Positions 24,378 through 31,985 of a stretch of DNA of 64,000 bases are shown in pieces. The notes below the pieces were generated by a model. That model had not been told where the DNA came from. It saw only the letters and a program-made list of their open reading frames with translations, and made no database searches. Numbering within the stretch: position 1 is the stretch's first letter; every line of letters begins with the position of its first letter. A program made the position numbers and the translations under genes. The stretch comes from Actinoplanes sp. KI2 (GTDB taxonomy: Bacteria > Actinomycetota > Actinomycetes > Mycobacteriales > Micromonosporaceae). The stretch lies in the NCBI RefSeq assembly GCF_025630775.1, contig NZ_JAOSZE010000003.1:186001-250000 (forward strand). Direction: 5' to 3'.

Positions 24378-25121
24378 CTAGGTGGCGATCAACTCGAGCT
24401 CGGCTTCCTCGGAAAGCAGCTGGTAGACGTTGTACGCCTGCTTGATGACCGGATGCGCCACGTTGCGCACCGGCACCCCGCCCGGCGTCCGCCCGCGCTC
24501 CGAGCCGTGGTGCGCATGCCCGTGCAGGGCCAGCGCGGTCGGCGCCGCGTCGATCGCCCGGCCCAGCTGGTAGCAGCCCAGGAACGCGTAGATCTCCAGC
24601 GGCTCGCCGAGCAGCGTGTCCGGCACCGGGGCGTAGTGGGTCAGCGCCACCAGCGCGTCCACCTGCACCGACAGCAGCGCGTCCTGCAGCCGCTCGGCGA
24701 GCACCTCGGTGGTGCCGACGAAGTCCTTCATCTCGCGCTCGCCGAAGTTGCTCGCGCAGGCGCCCGCGAAGCCGCCGCCGAAGCCCTTCACCCCGGCGAT
24801 GCCGAGCCGCCGGCCGTGCAGCTCGAGCACGGTGGCCTCGCCCTCCAGCACGGTGATGCCCGACTCGGTGAGCACGTCGGTCACCCGGGACTGCTGGTCG
24901 CTCTGGTGGTCGTGGTTGCCCAGGACGGTCACGACCGGCACGCCCAGGCCGCCGAACTCGGTGGCGAAGCAGCGCGCCTCCTCGACCGTGCCGTGCCGGG
25001 TCAGATCTCCGGCCACCAGCAGCACGTCGGCCCGGTCGGGCAGTTCCTCGAGGGCCGGCCGGAACCGGCCCAGGACATCGGAGTCCACGTGGACGTCGCC
25101 CACGGCGGCGATCCGGATCAT
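24378..25121 (-). CDS. Calcineurin-like metallophosphoesterase
   Basis: 247 residues. Metal-site motifs in order: GDVHVDS (D9, H11), VAGDLTRHG, LGNHDHQSD, LTHYAP and LHGHAHHGSE. Start ATG overlaps the BON gene stop (ATGA at 25118-25121) and has GAGGAAA upstream. Dinuclear-metal phosphoesterase, cytoplasmic; substrate unknown. Third gene of the nucleotidyltransferase-BON-phosphoesterase operon. Confidence 0.9.
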   Translation of the reverse strand: MIRIAAVGDVHVDSDVLGRFRPALEELPDRADVLLVAGDLTRHGTVEEARCFATEFGGLGVPVVTVLGNHDHQSDQQSRVTDVLTESGITVLEGEATVLELHGRRLGIAGVKGFGGGFAGACASNFGEREMKDFVGTTEVLAERLQDALLSVQVDALVALTHYAPVPDTLLGEPLEIYAFLGCYQLGRAIDAAPTALALHGHAHHGSERGRTPGGVPVRNVAHPVIKQAYNVYQLLSEEAELELIAT

Positions 25122-25369
25122 GAAATTTCCTCCACCTCGTTGGGCGCCTGGGCCCGGATGATGCCGATGTCGCAGGCGATCGCCACGTCCGGGAAATGCT
25201 CGGAGATCTGCCGGCAGATCTCGTCCCGCCGGGCCGGGCTCTCCACCTCGCCGCCCAGCACCAGCTGTTGTTCTCGGCGGTGCACGGTGATGCCGAGCTC
25301 GGCGATCCGGCCCTCGGTGAGCAGGCTCTGGATCTCGGCTTCCAGGTATTCGTCGGCTCGAATGCTCAT
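25118..25369 (-). CDS. BON-domain protein
   Basis: 83 residues from ATG 25369, preferred over the longer frame because GGTGGGG precedes it and it follows directly on the upstream gene's stop. The segment EIQSLLTEGRIAELGITVHR with QQLVLGGEVESPARRDEICR matches one BON fold (alpha-beta-beta with a conserved G-E-V-E/S turn). No signal peptide, so cytoplasmic. BON domains bind phospholipid or protein; here translationally coupled to a phosphoesterase. Confidence 0.75.
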   Translation of the reverse strand: MSIRADEYLEAEIQSLLTEGRIAELGITVHRREQQLVLGGEVESPARRDEICRQISEHFPDVAIACDIGIIRAQAPNEVEEIS

Positions 25370-25370
25370 C

Positions 25371-25952
25371 TCATTCCCCACCCTCATCTGTCGGTTCCGT
25401 CAGGGGGACCACGTCCAGCCGGTCGAGCAGCATCAGAAACGCCTCGGCGTACGGGGAGTCGGCCGTCTCCCGGCGCACGCGCGCCCAATCGATCTGCTCG
25501 CGCAGCGAGCGGGCCACCGGGAAGCCGGTGGCGAAGTCACAGTGGTGCTGGCTGTAGCTGAGCAGCTTGTGGACCATCAGCCGGGTCGCCGAGATCACCG
25601 GCATGCTGATCGCCTCGACCGCGATGATCTCGGTGTCGCGCAGCGTCTCGTCGGTGACCGGCGTCTCGATCGGCCGGTAGATGAGATCCACCATCCGGTC
25701 CTCGTCGTAGACCTTGGCCAGCCAGTCCTCGGGCGGCTGCTCGGTGCGGAAGCCGACGTCGGCGAGCGCCTTGAGGGCCGCGTCCTTGTCCTGCTCGCGC
25801 AGCAGGAAGTCCACGTCGTGATCGCTGGAGTGGCCACCGTGCGCGTAGACCGCGAAGCTGCCGCCGAGCGCGAACGGGATGTCGGCCGCCTTCAGCGTGG
25901 CGGCCACCCGCTTGAGCGCGGTGGCCAGTCCGGCGTCCACGTGGTGCGGCAT
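25371..25952 (-). CDS. Nucleotidyltransferase-superfamily protein
   Basis: 193 residues from ATG 25952 with GGAGAAG upstream. The pol-beta nucleotidyltransferase signature GGSFAVYAHGGHSSDHDVDF (G-[GS]-x9-D-x-D type) lies near residues 26-45, followed by a third acidic residue in MVDLIYRP. Related stand-alone proteins transfer nucleotides to small molecules or proteins, some in toxin-antitoxin pairs; no HEPN partner is present here. First gene of a three-gene operon. Confidence 0.8.
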   Translation of the reverse strand: MPHHVDAGLATALKRVAATLKAADIPFALGGSFAVYAHGGHSSDHDVDFLLREQDKDAALKALADVGFRTEQPPEDWLAKVYDEDRMVDLIYRPIETPVTDETLRDTEIIAVEAISMPVISATRLMVHKLLSYSQHHCDFATGFPVARSLREQIDWARVRRETADSPYAEAFLMLLDRLDVVPLTEPTDEGGE

Positions 25953-26112
25953 GGGCTTCTCCCTGTTCGGCTCCGGTGCCTGCCCTGGACCGGTACCCGG
26001 CCCCCGGTGCCTTGAATCAACCGCCAAAATCAACTGCTTGACCCCATTTTGGTACGTGTCGAGCACGGTCGCCGTGAAACTGCCTGGGCAAGCCCGGTTA
26101 CCGTTGCTGGGC

Positions 26113-26823
26113 ATGACGCGACCACCTCGCACGATCGCGCTCGTCGGCATCGATGGCAGCGGCAAGACGACGCAGGCCCACCGCCTGGCCGACACCCTGG
26201 CTCAGGAGGGGCTGGGCGCCGCGTACCGCCGCAACGCCGGCGGCCGCCGCTGGTTCGGTCGCCTGGCCGCCCGCCTGGGCCGCGGCGACGACGCGGAAGA
26301 CCTGCTGGGGCGGCGGGCGATGCTGTTCGTCGAGTCCGTGCTGCGCTGGCTGGCCATTCTGCGCACGCTGCTGCGTCGCGCCCTGACCGGCGAGATCACC
26401 GTGATGGACCGGCACGCCGTCTGCCAGTACGCGAGCCTGCGGGCCCGGACCGGCCGCCCGGCCGCCGAACGCCGCGCCCGCCGGGCCTACCGGCTCTTCC
26501 CGCGCCCCGACGTGACCTTCCTGCTGGCCGTCGACCCGAGGATCGCCCACGACCGCGTCGAGGCCCGCGGCTACGACCACGAGACCATCGAGTACCTGTC
26601 CGCCGCCGCGGCCGCCTACCGCTCGCTCCCCGAGTACGGCGACTTCGTGGTGATCGACGCGAACGCCGCCCCGGACCAGGTCGCCGCCGAGATTCGCGCC
26701 CGGCTGCCGATCCCGGCCCCGGTCACCCCGGCCCGCGCCCGGGTGCGCACGCTGATCCTGGCCGGCGGCCCGCTGCTGGCCGGCGCGACGGCCCTGGGCT
26801 ATCAGCTGGCCGAGGCACTCTGA
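26113..26823 (+). CDS. Thymidylate kinase-like P-loop protein with C-terminal hydrophobic tail
   Basis: 236 residues from ATG 26113. P-loop GIDGSGKTT (~residues 13-21), a DRH motif (MDRHAVCQY) like the DRY/DRF of thymidylate kinase, and LLAVDPRIAHDRVEARGYD with a lid-like Arg. Ends with a hydrophobic helix (TLILAGGPLLAGATALGYQL) that could anchor it to membrane, not typical for Tmk. Probably a nucleoside-monophosphate kinase relative; the substrate is inferred only. Divergent from the nucleotidyltransferase gene. Confidence 0.75.
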   Translation: MTRPPRTIALVGIDGSGKTTQAHRLADTLAQEGLGAAYRRNAGGRRWFGRLAARLGRGDDAEDLLGRRAMLFVESVLRWLAILRTLLRRALTGEITVMDRHAVCQYASLRARTGRPAAERRARRAYRLFPRPDVTFLLAVDPRIAHDRVEARGYDHETIEYLSAAAAAYRSLPEYGDFVVIDANAAPDQVAAEIRARLPIPAPVTPARARVRTLILAGGPLLAGATALGYQLAEAL

Positions 26824-26841
26824 GCCCCGCGCTCAGGTGTC

Positions 26842-26930
26842 CCAGCGGCTGAGCCCAGCGGCTGAGCGCAGCGGCTGAGCCCAGCGGCTGAGCCCAGCGG
26901 GTTGAGCCCAGCGGGTGAGCCCAGCGGTCA
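26842..26930. repeat. 13-bp tandem repeats between convergent genes
   Basis: About seven copies of CCCAGCGGCTGAG, some drifting to CCCAGCGGGTGAG. The array runs from just after the kinase-like gene's stop to the SDR stop; the TGAG and CAGCGGTCAG cores resemble sequence around both stop codons. Confidence 0.88.
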
Positions 26931-27620
26931 GGCCTGGCCGTAGACCGGGATGGTCGCGCCTGTCGTCGGTGCGGACGCGTCCGAGGCCAGGAAGACGATG
27001 GTCGGGGCGATCTCGGCCGGCTTGACCCACCGGGAGAAGTCGGCATCCGGCATCTCCCGCCGGTTGGTGGGGGTGTCGATGACGCTCGGCACGATCGTGT
27101 TGCACCGGACGTTCTGCTTCCGGTACTCGACCGCCACCGCCCCCGCGAAGGCCAGCACCGCCGCCTTCGCGGTGATATAGCCGGCCGCGCCCGGCCATGG
27201 CGCCAGCGCCGCCCGGGACGAGACGCAGACGATCCCGCCGCCGCCGGCCGCGACCAGGTGCGGCAGCGCGGCGCGGGTCACCAGATAGGTCGGTCGCAGA
27301 TTGCGGGCGAGCATCTGCTCGAAATCGGCGACCGGGGTCTCGGCCACCAGCCCGCTCCCCGCGTACGCCCCGGCCAGGTTGATCACTGCGCGCAGCGGCG
27401 CCGCGGGATCGCCCGCCGCGACGGCCATCGCGGCAGTGACGTCCGTCTCATCGCCGAGGTCCGCTTCGACACTCACCACGCCCGCGAGGGCGGTGCGGCC
27501 CGGCCGAACCGGGGCCACCACCCGCCAGCCGTCGGCCACGAAGGCCGCCACCGTGGCGACGCCCAGCCCGCCCGCTCCGCCCGACACGAAGACCGTCCGT
27601 CCGCTGTTCATGGAGATCAT
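26928..27620 (-). CDS. Short-chain dehydrogenase/reductase
   Basis: 230 residues. NAD(P) site VFVSGGAGGLGVAT, NLAGAYAGSG (NAG-type), catalytic VSSRAAL Ser and GYITAK with the Tyr-x3-Lys pair, then VRCNTIVPSVIDTPTNRREM after the active site. A classical SDR using NAD(P)H; the substrate cannot be read from sequence. ATG 27620 is used; ATG 27611 is an alternative. Stand-alone. Confidence 0.9.
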   Translation of the reverse strand: MISMNSGRTVFVSGGAGGLGVATVAAFVADGWRVVAPVRPGRTALAGVVSVEADLGDETDVTAAMAVAAGDPAAPLRAVINLAGAYAGSGLVAETPVADFEQMLARNLRPTYLVTRAALPHLVAAGGGGIVCVSSRAALAPWPGAAGYITAKAAVLAFAGAVAVEYRKQNVRCNTIVPSVIDTPTNRREMPDADFSRWVKPAEIAPTIVFLASDASAPTTGATIPVYGQA

Positions 27621-28190
27621 GCTGCCCGCTCACCCGCCGAGGGCGGTGTGGTTTTGGTCACGGTCGGCGCTGGACCGCCGGCTATCGGGGAATACCGGCC
27701 AAACGAGTCGTCACCTGCCCGGGCGTCACCCGTGCGGGCGAGTGAACTACGGCGCGGCGTGCCGCATTGTGGCAGGTGGTCCGGTTCGGGCCGGTGCCTG
27801 ACGATCTTTTTGGCGAGGCTTTTGTTTCAGGCCGGTCGCGAAGCTGTCGATCCTGCACGTGAACCCGGGAAGCCGAGCGGCCGTACTGGGTAGTGACGAG
27901 CATCCCAAGTTCGGTGGTGATGCCCGTCGCTGCGACGGATGAGGGGCCGATGGTGTCATTGAGACTGACGCGGGTATGCGTTCTGCTGCGTGACCGACGG
28001 CGGCTGCTGCGCGTGAATGCCGGCTCGGGCTCAGGGGCCCTCCTCAGGAACATCGCACGCGGCTCTCAGCAATCACCCAGGCATTCGTGACACTTTCGAT
28101 CCGCCAGCCGGAATCAGTGCGAGCAGCCATTTGTTGTGTAGATGCCAGTAACCGCAATGTACGAACTGCGGGCGTTACGGGGAGGAACTG
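27621..28190. other. 570-bp non-coding region upstream of the sigma factor
   Basis: No convincing gene. Frames on both strands have shadow-like composition. It holds a SigR-type promoter (separate entry) and, near 27771-27812, an imperfect GC-rich hairpin followed by ATCTTTTTGG, which could terminate a transcript moving rightward although no gene there needs one. The 27840-28080 stretch has small dyads but nothing I can name. Confidence 0.5.
28109..28135 (+). promoter_or_regulatory. SigR/SigH-type ECF promoter of the group 2 sigma gene
   Basis: GGAAT at 28109-28113, exactly 18 bases, then GTTG at 28132-28135: the consensus of thiol-oxidative-stress ECF sigma factors (Streptomyces SigR, Mycobacterium SigH). 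Start would be near 28142, giving a ~50-base leader with GGGGAGG before the ATG. Confidence 0.75.
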
Positions 28191-29195
28191 ATGGACACAG
28201 GGTTTGCCCGTAGCGGGGTAAGTAGTGAAGGCAATGAGGGGACTGTGGGCAGCGTGGAGAAGAACACCGTGATGCGGACCGACCAGGTCGCCGAGGAGCG
28301 CGACCTCGTCGGCGTGTACCTGCACGAGATCTCCCGGACGCCTCTGCTGGACGCAGCGCAGGAGGTCGAGCTCTCCAAGCAGATCGAAGCAGGCCTCTAC
28401 GCGGAGTTCCTGCTCGACGAGGGCGAGGTGCCGCGCGGTGTGAGCCGTGAGGAGCTCGAGCGGCTGGTCCACGAGGGGCAGCGGGCGAAGGACCTGTTCA
28501 TCCGGGCCAACCTGCGACTGGTCGTGTCGATCGCCCGGCGTTACGTGCGCTCGGGCATGCCGATGCTCGACCTGATCCAGGAGGGCAACACCGGCCTGGT
28601 CCGCGCCGTGGAGAAGTTCGACTACGAGCGTGGCTACAAGTTCTCGACGTACGCGACGTGGTGGGTGCGGCAGGCGATCAGCCGGGCCATCGCCCAGCAG
28701 GAGCGCACGGTGCGCCTCCCGGTGCACCTGGTCGAGGACGTCAACCGGATGCGCAACGTCACCCGCCAGCTCGTCCGCGAGCTCGGCGCCGACCCCGAGC
28801 CCGAGCAGGTCGCGGCGGCGCTCGGCGTGACCGTGGAGCGCGTCAACGAACTGACCCGCTGGGCCCAGGACACCGTGTCCCTGGACACCCCGGTGGGCGA
28901 CGACGGCGACACCAACCTCGGCGACCTGGTGGCCGACAGCGACGCGCCGTCGCCGGAGGAGATCGTGCTGACCGCGCTGGAGCGGCAGCGGATCGAGGGC
29001 CTGCTCAACCACCTGGACGACCGTTCGGCCGGCATCATGCGGGCGCGGTACGGCCTCGAGGACGGCCGGGAGCACTCGCTGACCGAGGTGGCCTCGCGCT
29101 TCTCGCTCAGCCGCGAGCGCATCCGCCAGCTCGAGATCCAGGCGCTCGGCCGGCTGCGTGAGCTGGCCCGGGCCGAGGGCCTGCAGGCCGCCTGA
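28191..29195 (+). CDS. Group 2 RNA polymerase sigma factor (SigB/HrdD-like)
   Basis: 334 residues; ATG supported by GGGGAGG at 28179-28185. Short region 1, region 1.2 (DLVGVYLHEISRTPLL), 2.3-2.4 (DLIQEGNTGLVRAVEKFDYE, YKFSTYATWWVRQAISRAI), region 3, and 4.2 (LTEVASRFSLSRERIRQLEI). Too short for the primary sigma, so a nonessential group 2 factor like mycobacterial SigB or Streptomyces HrdD. Those genes are transcribed by SigR/SigH-type factors, and the matching promoter lies just upstream. Ends at a bidirectional terminator. Confidence 0.93.
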   Translation: MDTGFARSGVSSEGNEGTVGSVEKNTVMRTDQVAEERDLVGVYLHEISRTPLLDAAQEVELSKQIEAGLYAEFLLDEGEVPRGVSREELERLVHEGQRAKDLFIRANLRLVVSIARRYVRSGMPMLDLIQEGNTGLVRAVEKFDYERGYKFSTYATWWVRQAISRAIAQQERTVRLPVHLVEDVNRMRNVTRQLVRELGADPEPEQVAAALGVTVERVNELTRWAQDTVSLDTPVGDDGDTNLGDLVADSDAPSPEEIVLTALERQRIEGLLNHLDDRSAGIMRARYGLEDGREHSLTEVASRFSLSRERIRQLEIQALGRLRELARAEGLQAA

Positions 29196-29231
29196 CCCAC
29201 CCGGAAAACTCCCCCCGACCCACAAACGCGA

Positions 29232-29261
29232 AAGGCCGGTACCCGATCGGGTACCGGCCTT
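29232..29261. terminator. Bidirectional terminator between sigma factor and NlpC/P60 genes
   Basis: Perfect 13-bp stem (AAGGCCGGTACCC / GGGTACCGGCCTT) with a GATC loop, 36 bases after one stop and 20 after the other. Confidence 0.92.
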
Positions 29262-29280
29262 CTCGGCTCTTTGCGCCTGG

Positions 29281-30252
29281 CTACCGCACGCGGCCGTAGC
29301 CGTACGGCGTCATGATGTCGATCGATCTCTTCTTGATCGGCTCGCCCTCGCGGGACGCGTCGATGATCATGCCGCCGCCGACGTACAGGCCGACGTGGCC
29401 GAGGCTGCGATAGAACACCAGGTCGCCTGCCTGCAGTTGCGACCGGGAGATGCGCGCCGTGGCGCTGTACTGCGCGGCCGCGTTGTGCGGGAGCGACTTC
29501 CCGGCCTTCGCCCAGGCGGCCATGGTGAGACCCGAGCAGTCGTACTTGTCGGGCCCGGAGTCGCCGTATCCGTAGTACGCGGGCTTGTTCGCCTGTTCAT
29601 AGGCGAAGTCGACGGCGATGCCGGCCTTGCCGGAGATGGCCGGCGCCGGGCCCGCCGCGCCCGCCTGACCGGTCTCGGTCGCGCTGCCATAGAGCTGAAC
29701 GCGCATGGCCCGCAGCTTCTTGATGTTCGCTTCGATCGTCTTCTTGCGGGCGTCCATCGCCTTGAGCTGCGCCGCCTGCTTGGCCTCCGCCGTCTTCAGC
29801 TCGGCCTTGCGCTCGTCGAAGGTCGCCGTGGTGTTGGTGTAGTCGTCGATGTCCCGCTGGTTGGCGCGGCTGATCGCGTCGAGGTAGCTGAGCCGCTCGA
29901 CCAGTCCACCCGGGTCACTGCCGAGCAGCGCGCTCATCGGCCCGATCCGGCCCTGCATGTAGGCGTTGCTGGCGATGGTGTTGACCTGACCCTGGGCGAC
30001 CAGGAGCTTCGCCTTGGTGGGGCCGATCGAGGCTTCGAGGGCCTTCTCGTCCGCGGCCGTCTTCTTCAGGTCGATGTTGAGCTTGTTGTACGACTCGGTG
30101 ATGTCCTCGAGCTGGTTCGACGCGGTGTCGATCTGCTTTTTGAGGTCGCTCGCGGAGGGCGCCGCGGGTGCCGCGGTCGCCATGGTTCCGGTGATCGCGA
30201 TCGACATCGCCGCGACCAGGAGCGCCCGAAGCCTCGTACGGGGGTGTGGCAC
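29281..30252 (-). CDS. Secreted NlpC/P60 cell-wall endopeptidase with coiled-coil N-terminus
   Basis: 323 residues from GTG 30252; signal peptide (RLRALLVAAMSIAITGTMA..APAAP, residues 1-32). Residues ~35-190 form a long coiled coil with Gly/Pro hinge, as in RipA-type hydrolases. The C40 domain has Cys239 (DCSGL), His286 (GHVGLYVG) and Asp298 (IDAS) as the catalytic set. Cleaves peptidoglycan stem peptides; the coiled coil likely regulates access. Preceded by a c-di-AMP riboswitch whose last helix reaches the RBS. Confidence 0.92.
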   Translation of the reverse strand: MPHPRTRLRALLVAAMSIAITGTMATAAPAAPSASDLKKQIDTASNQLEDITESYNKLNIDLKKTAADEKALEASIGPTKAKLLVAQGQVNTIASNAYMQGRIGPMSALLGSDPGGLVERLSYLDAISRANQRDIDDYTNTTATFDERKAELKTAEAKQAAQLKAMDARKKTIEANIKKLRAMRVQLYGSATETGQAGAAGPAPAISGKAGIAVDFAYEQANKPAYYGYGDSGPDKYDCSGLTMAAWAKAGKSLPHNAAAQYSATARISRSQLQAGDLVFYRSLGHVGLYVGGGMIIDASREGEPIKKRSIDIMTPYGYGRVR

Positions 30253-30261
30253 CGGTTTGCT

Positions 30262-30490
30262 GGCCTTTCTTCCGCTCGGCCGCCTACCGGGTCAGCTGAC
30301 GCCCCACGTTTCCGGTGGAGGCGTGGGCGGGAAGAAGGCCCTACCGCTCGCGCGGATTCACCCCAGGAAACACGGTTGCCCGGCCCGTCGCGACTGCCGG
30401 GCACGCCCGGGGGAGAGCGTGCTGGACGCCGCGCCGATTCGGCGGCGTTGGCCGGCGCCACCCGAGGGGTCGTGGCTGCGGACCGAACCA
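30262..30490 (-). promoter_or_regulatory. c-di-AMP riboswitch (ydaO-yuaA class)
   Basis: On the minus strand the leader carries the class signatures in order: TGGGGTGAATC (complement of 30355-30365), GGTAGGGCC (30338-30346), a CCCAC segment, then GTCAGCTGACCCGGTAGGCG followed by GAGCGGAAGAAAGG up to 30264. The 3' helix lies against the RBS, so ligand binding would control transcription or translation of the cell-wall hydrolase, as known for actinobacterial resuscitation and NlpC/P60 genes. The 5' boundary is set from the predicted start site and is approximate. Confidence 0.85.
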
Positions 30491-30498
30491 ACCGCACC

Positions 30499-30526
30499 AA
30501 CTTATCGGCGCGCCAAACAAAATCAA
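30499..30526 (-). promoter_or_regulatory. Putative promoter of the riboswitch/NlpC transcript
   Basis: Minus strand TTGATT (30521-30526), 16-base spacer, TAAGTT (30499-30504); start near 30491, giving a ~240-base leader that contains the riboswitch. Confidence 0.5.
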
Positions 30527-30560
30527 GTTCTCTGCACGGGAATTAAGGAAAAGGCCAGGT

Positions 30561-30586
30561 ATGCGTTATTGATCCCGATAACGCAT
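30561..30586 (-). terminator. Inverted repeat, probable terminator of the DUF3817 operon
   Basis: ATGCGTTAT / ATAACGCAT, 9-bp stem and 8-base loop, 35 bases past the DUF3817 stop and followed in that direction by CCTTTTCC. It is AT-richer than other terminators here, so an operator for the riboswitch promoter is an alternative. Confidence 0.5.
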
Positions 30587-30621
30587 TGTCATTCGACGAA
30601 AACTGCGGGTTATTTCGACCC

Positions 30622-30939
30622 TCAAACTGGACTTTTCACCAGCTGCGCGGGAACCCACACGGTGGTGACCTTACGCTCGGCCCAGAACGAGAGGAAGGGG
30701 ATCGTGCCGGCCGCCATCACCAGGATCATCCGCGGGAACGGCCAGTGGGCCCGGCGCGCCAGGTCGAAGGTCAGGGCCAGGTAGACCATGAAGAGGAAGC
30801 CGTGGATCGGGCCGACGATCGCGACCACGGTGTCGTCGCCGCCGAGGTACTTGAGCGGCATGCCGACCAGCACCAGCACGAGCAGTACGACGCCGACGAT
30901 CCACGCGATGATGCGGTAACGGGTGAGTGCTCCCTGCAC
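30622..30939 (-). CDS. DUF3817 integral membrane protein
   Basis: 105 residues, three predicted membrane spans. YRIIAWIVGVVLLVLVLVGM, IVGPIHGFLFMVYLALTFDL and the RAHWPFPRMILVMAAGTIPF region followed by SFWAERKV are the DUF3817 family pattern. Ten bases after the upstream gene. Function unknown; common in actinobacteria. Confidence 0.9.
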   Translation of the reverse strand: MQGALTRYRIIAWIVGVVLLVLVLVGMPLKYLGGDDTVVAIVGPIHGFLFMVYLALTFDLARRAHWPFPRMILVMAAGTIPFLSFWAERKVTTVWVPAQLVKSPV

Positions 30940-30949
30940 GGTGCGCTTC

Positions 30950-31366
30950 CTAATTCTGTTTGGAGTAGCCCGGATAGTCGGCCGGGCGGGCGCCGGGGTG
31001 GGCGGCCAGCCAGGCTAGATAGTCGTTGTACGCGGCCAGCTCGGGGTCGTCCGCGGCGGGCGGCGCCTGGATGGCGACCCGGACCGGCCGGCCGACGGTA
31101 ACAGGCGCGCCTGGGAGCCGCTCCGGCTCGTCGGCCGTGTCCTCCGCCGGTGGCTGCGGCGGGTGGCGGACCAGCTGGACCTCACGCCACCAGAGGAACC
31201 CGAAGAACCCCGCGAAGACCGGCCACTCGAAGGTGTAGCCCCAGCTCAGCGTGTTACCCCCGCTGGCCCGGCTGAACTGCCACCAGCCCAGCGCGAGGCA
31301 GCCCGCGATCGCGGCGAGCGCGAGGACGTGGCGGACGATCCATGCCGGCGTCCACAGCCCCTTCAT
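30950..31366 (-). CDS. Small membrane protein with SURF1-like N-terminal segment
   Basis: 138 residues from ATG 31366. N-terminal [20 protein letters not shown] then WQFSRASGG resembles the first helix of SURF1-family proteins; a second span is [15 protein letters not shown]. The rest is a polar tail rich in Pro and Glu with the ending [20 protein letters not shown]. It lacks the SURF1 extracytoplasmic domain. Conserved hypothetical membrane protein in actinobacteria; upstream partner of DUF3817. Confidence 0.72.
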   Translation of the reverse strand: MKGLWTPAWIVRHVLALAAIAGCLALGWWQFSRASGGNTLSWGYTFEWPVFAGFFGFLWWREVQLVRHPPQPPAEDTADEPERLPGAPVTVGRPVRVAIQAPPAADDPELAAYNDYLAWLAAHPGARPADYPGYSKQN

Positions 31367-31451
31367 GCCCACGAGAGTACCGGCGAGGGTTTGGTGATCC
31401 GCGGCACGGGCAAGGGAGTTCCACCAGGTGATGACCAACGGAGGGATCGCG

Positions 31452-31679
31452 ATGACCAACGCCGGCCCCGAGCTCGGGGTGGATCCGGCCACCCTCGGCG
31501 ACCAGGACCTTTTCCGTGAGCTGGCCAGCCTCTACCGCGCCCGGCTCGCCACCCTGCGGCACGGCCCGGACGCGGCCCTGGACAACCACTTCCGCCGCAC
31601 GGCCGATCTGGAGACCGAGTACATGGCTCGCTACCCGGGCCGCGAGGTCGACCCGAGCCGCCTCACCCAGGCGTTCTGA
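31452..31679 (+). CDS. DUF6158 family small protein
   Basis: 75 residues from ATG 31452, with GGAGGG at 31440-31445. The segment [40 protein letters not shown] and PSRL is the DUF6158 pattern, an all-helical cytoplasmic protein of unknown role. Stand-alone; the structured element follows its stop by 70 bases. Confidence 0.78.
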   Translation: MTNAGPELGVDPATLGDQDLFRELASLYRARLATLRHGPDAALDNHFRRTADLETEYMARYPGREVDPSRLTQAF

Positions 31680-31749
31680 GAAGACGCCCCGTGTGGTGTG
31701 GCATGGGTCACACTGACTCATGGAATCATGGGCGGCGACCGACGGTTCT

Positions 31750-31901
31750 GTACAGATGTCGGTGTGTCCAGTGTCCCCGGGCCTCACCACTAATGCCTTC
31801 ACGGAATACCGTTCGGCTGGAACCGTGTCGTGCCACTCGCCGAGAGGCGACATGCACACCGACATCTCGTACGGCGCCTCCGAGGTCATCTCGGGGGCGC
31901 C
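31750..31901. other. Structured non-coding element: long-stem inverted repeat plus adjacent strong hairpin
   Basis: GTAC-AGATGTCGGTGTG (31750-31766) pairs with CACACCGACATCT-C-GTAC (31855-31872): 17 bp with one bulged base, enclosing 88 bases. Inside is TCGCC-GAGA-GGCGA (31837-31850), a GNRA-capped hairpin, and CACGG/CCGTG (31800-31804 with 31823-31827). One base later a second hairpin (31873-31901) has a 12-bp stem, one G-U, and loop GTCAT. No open gene covers it. The 306-bp gap it occupies (31680-31985) otherwise shows nothing. It may be a regulatory RNA, a leader of the following GAF-ANTAR gene, or a small mobile-element relic. Confidence 0.55.
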
Positions 31902-31985
31902 GACGGGTTTCACGGCCCTTCCGGGTGGGGTACCTCGTGATCCATGACTGCTGTCGAAACCACACGATAGGGGCATCTAGCTTCT

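Noticed and set aside
27682..28053. 123-codon minus-strand frame upstream of the sigma factor
   Set aside because: No RBS and shadow-like Arg/Ser/Thr composition; treated as noncoding.
27621..28190. Housekeeping RNA (4.5S, tmRNA, RNase P, 6C) in the long gap
   Set aside because: None of the diagnostic motifs of these RNAs was found.
31907..31930. SigB/F-type promoter GTTT...GGGTA before the GAF-ANTAR gene
   Set aside because: Spacer of 17 bases is longer than the accepted range for that class.
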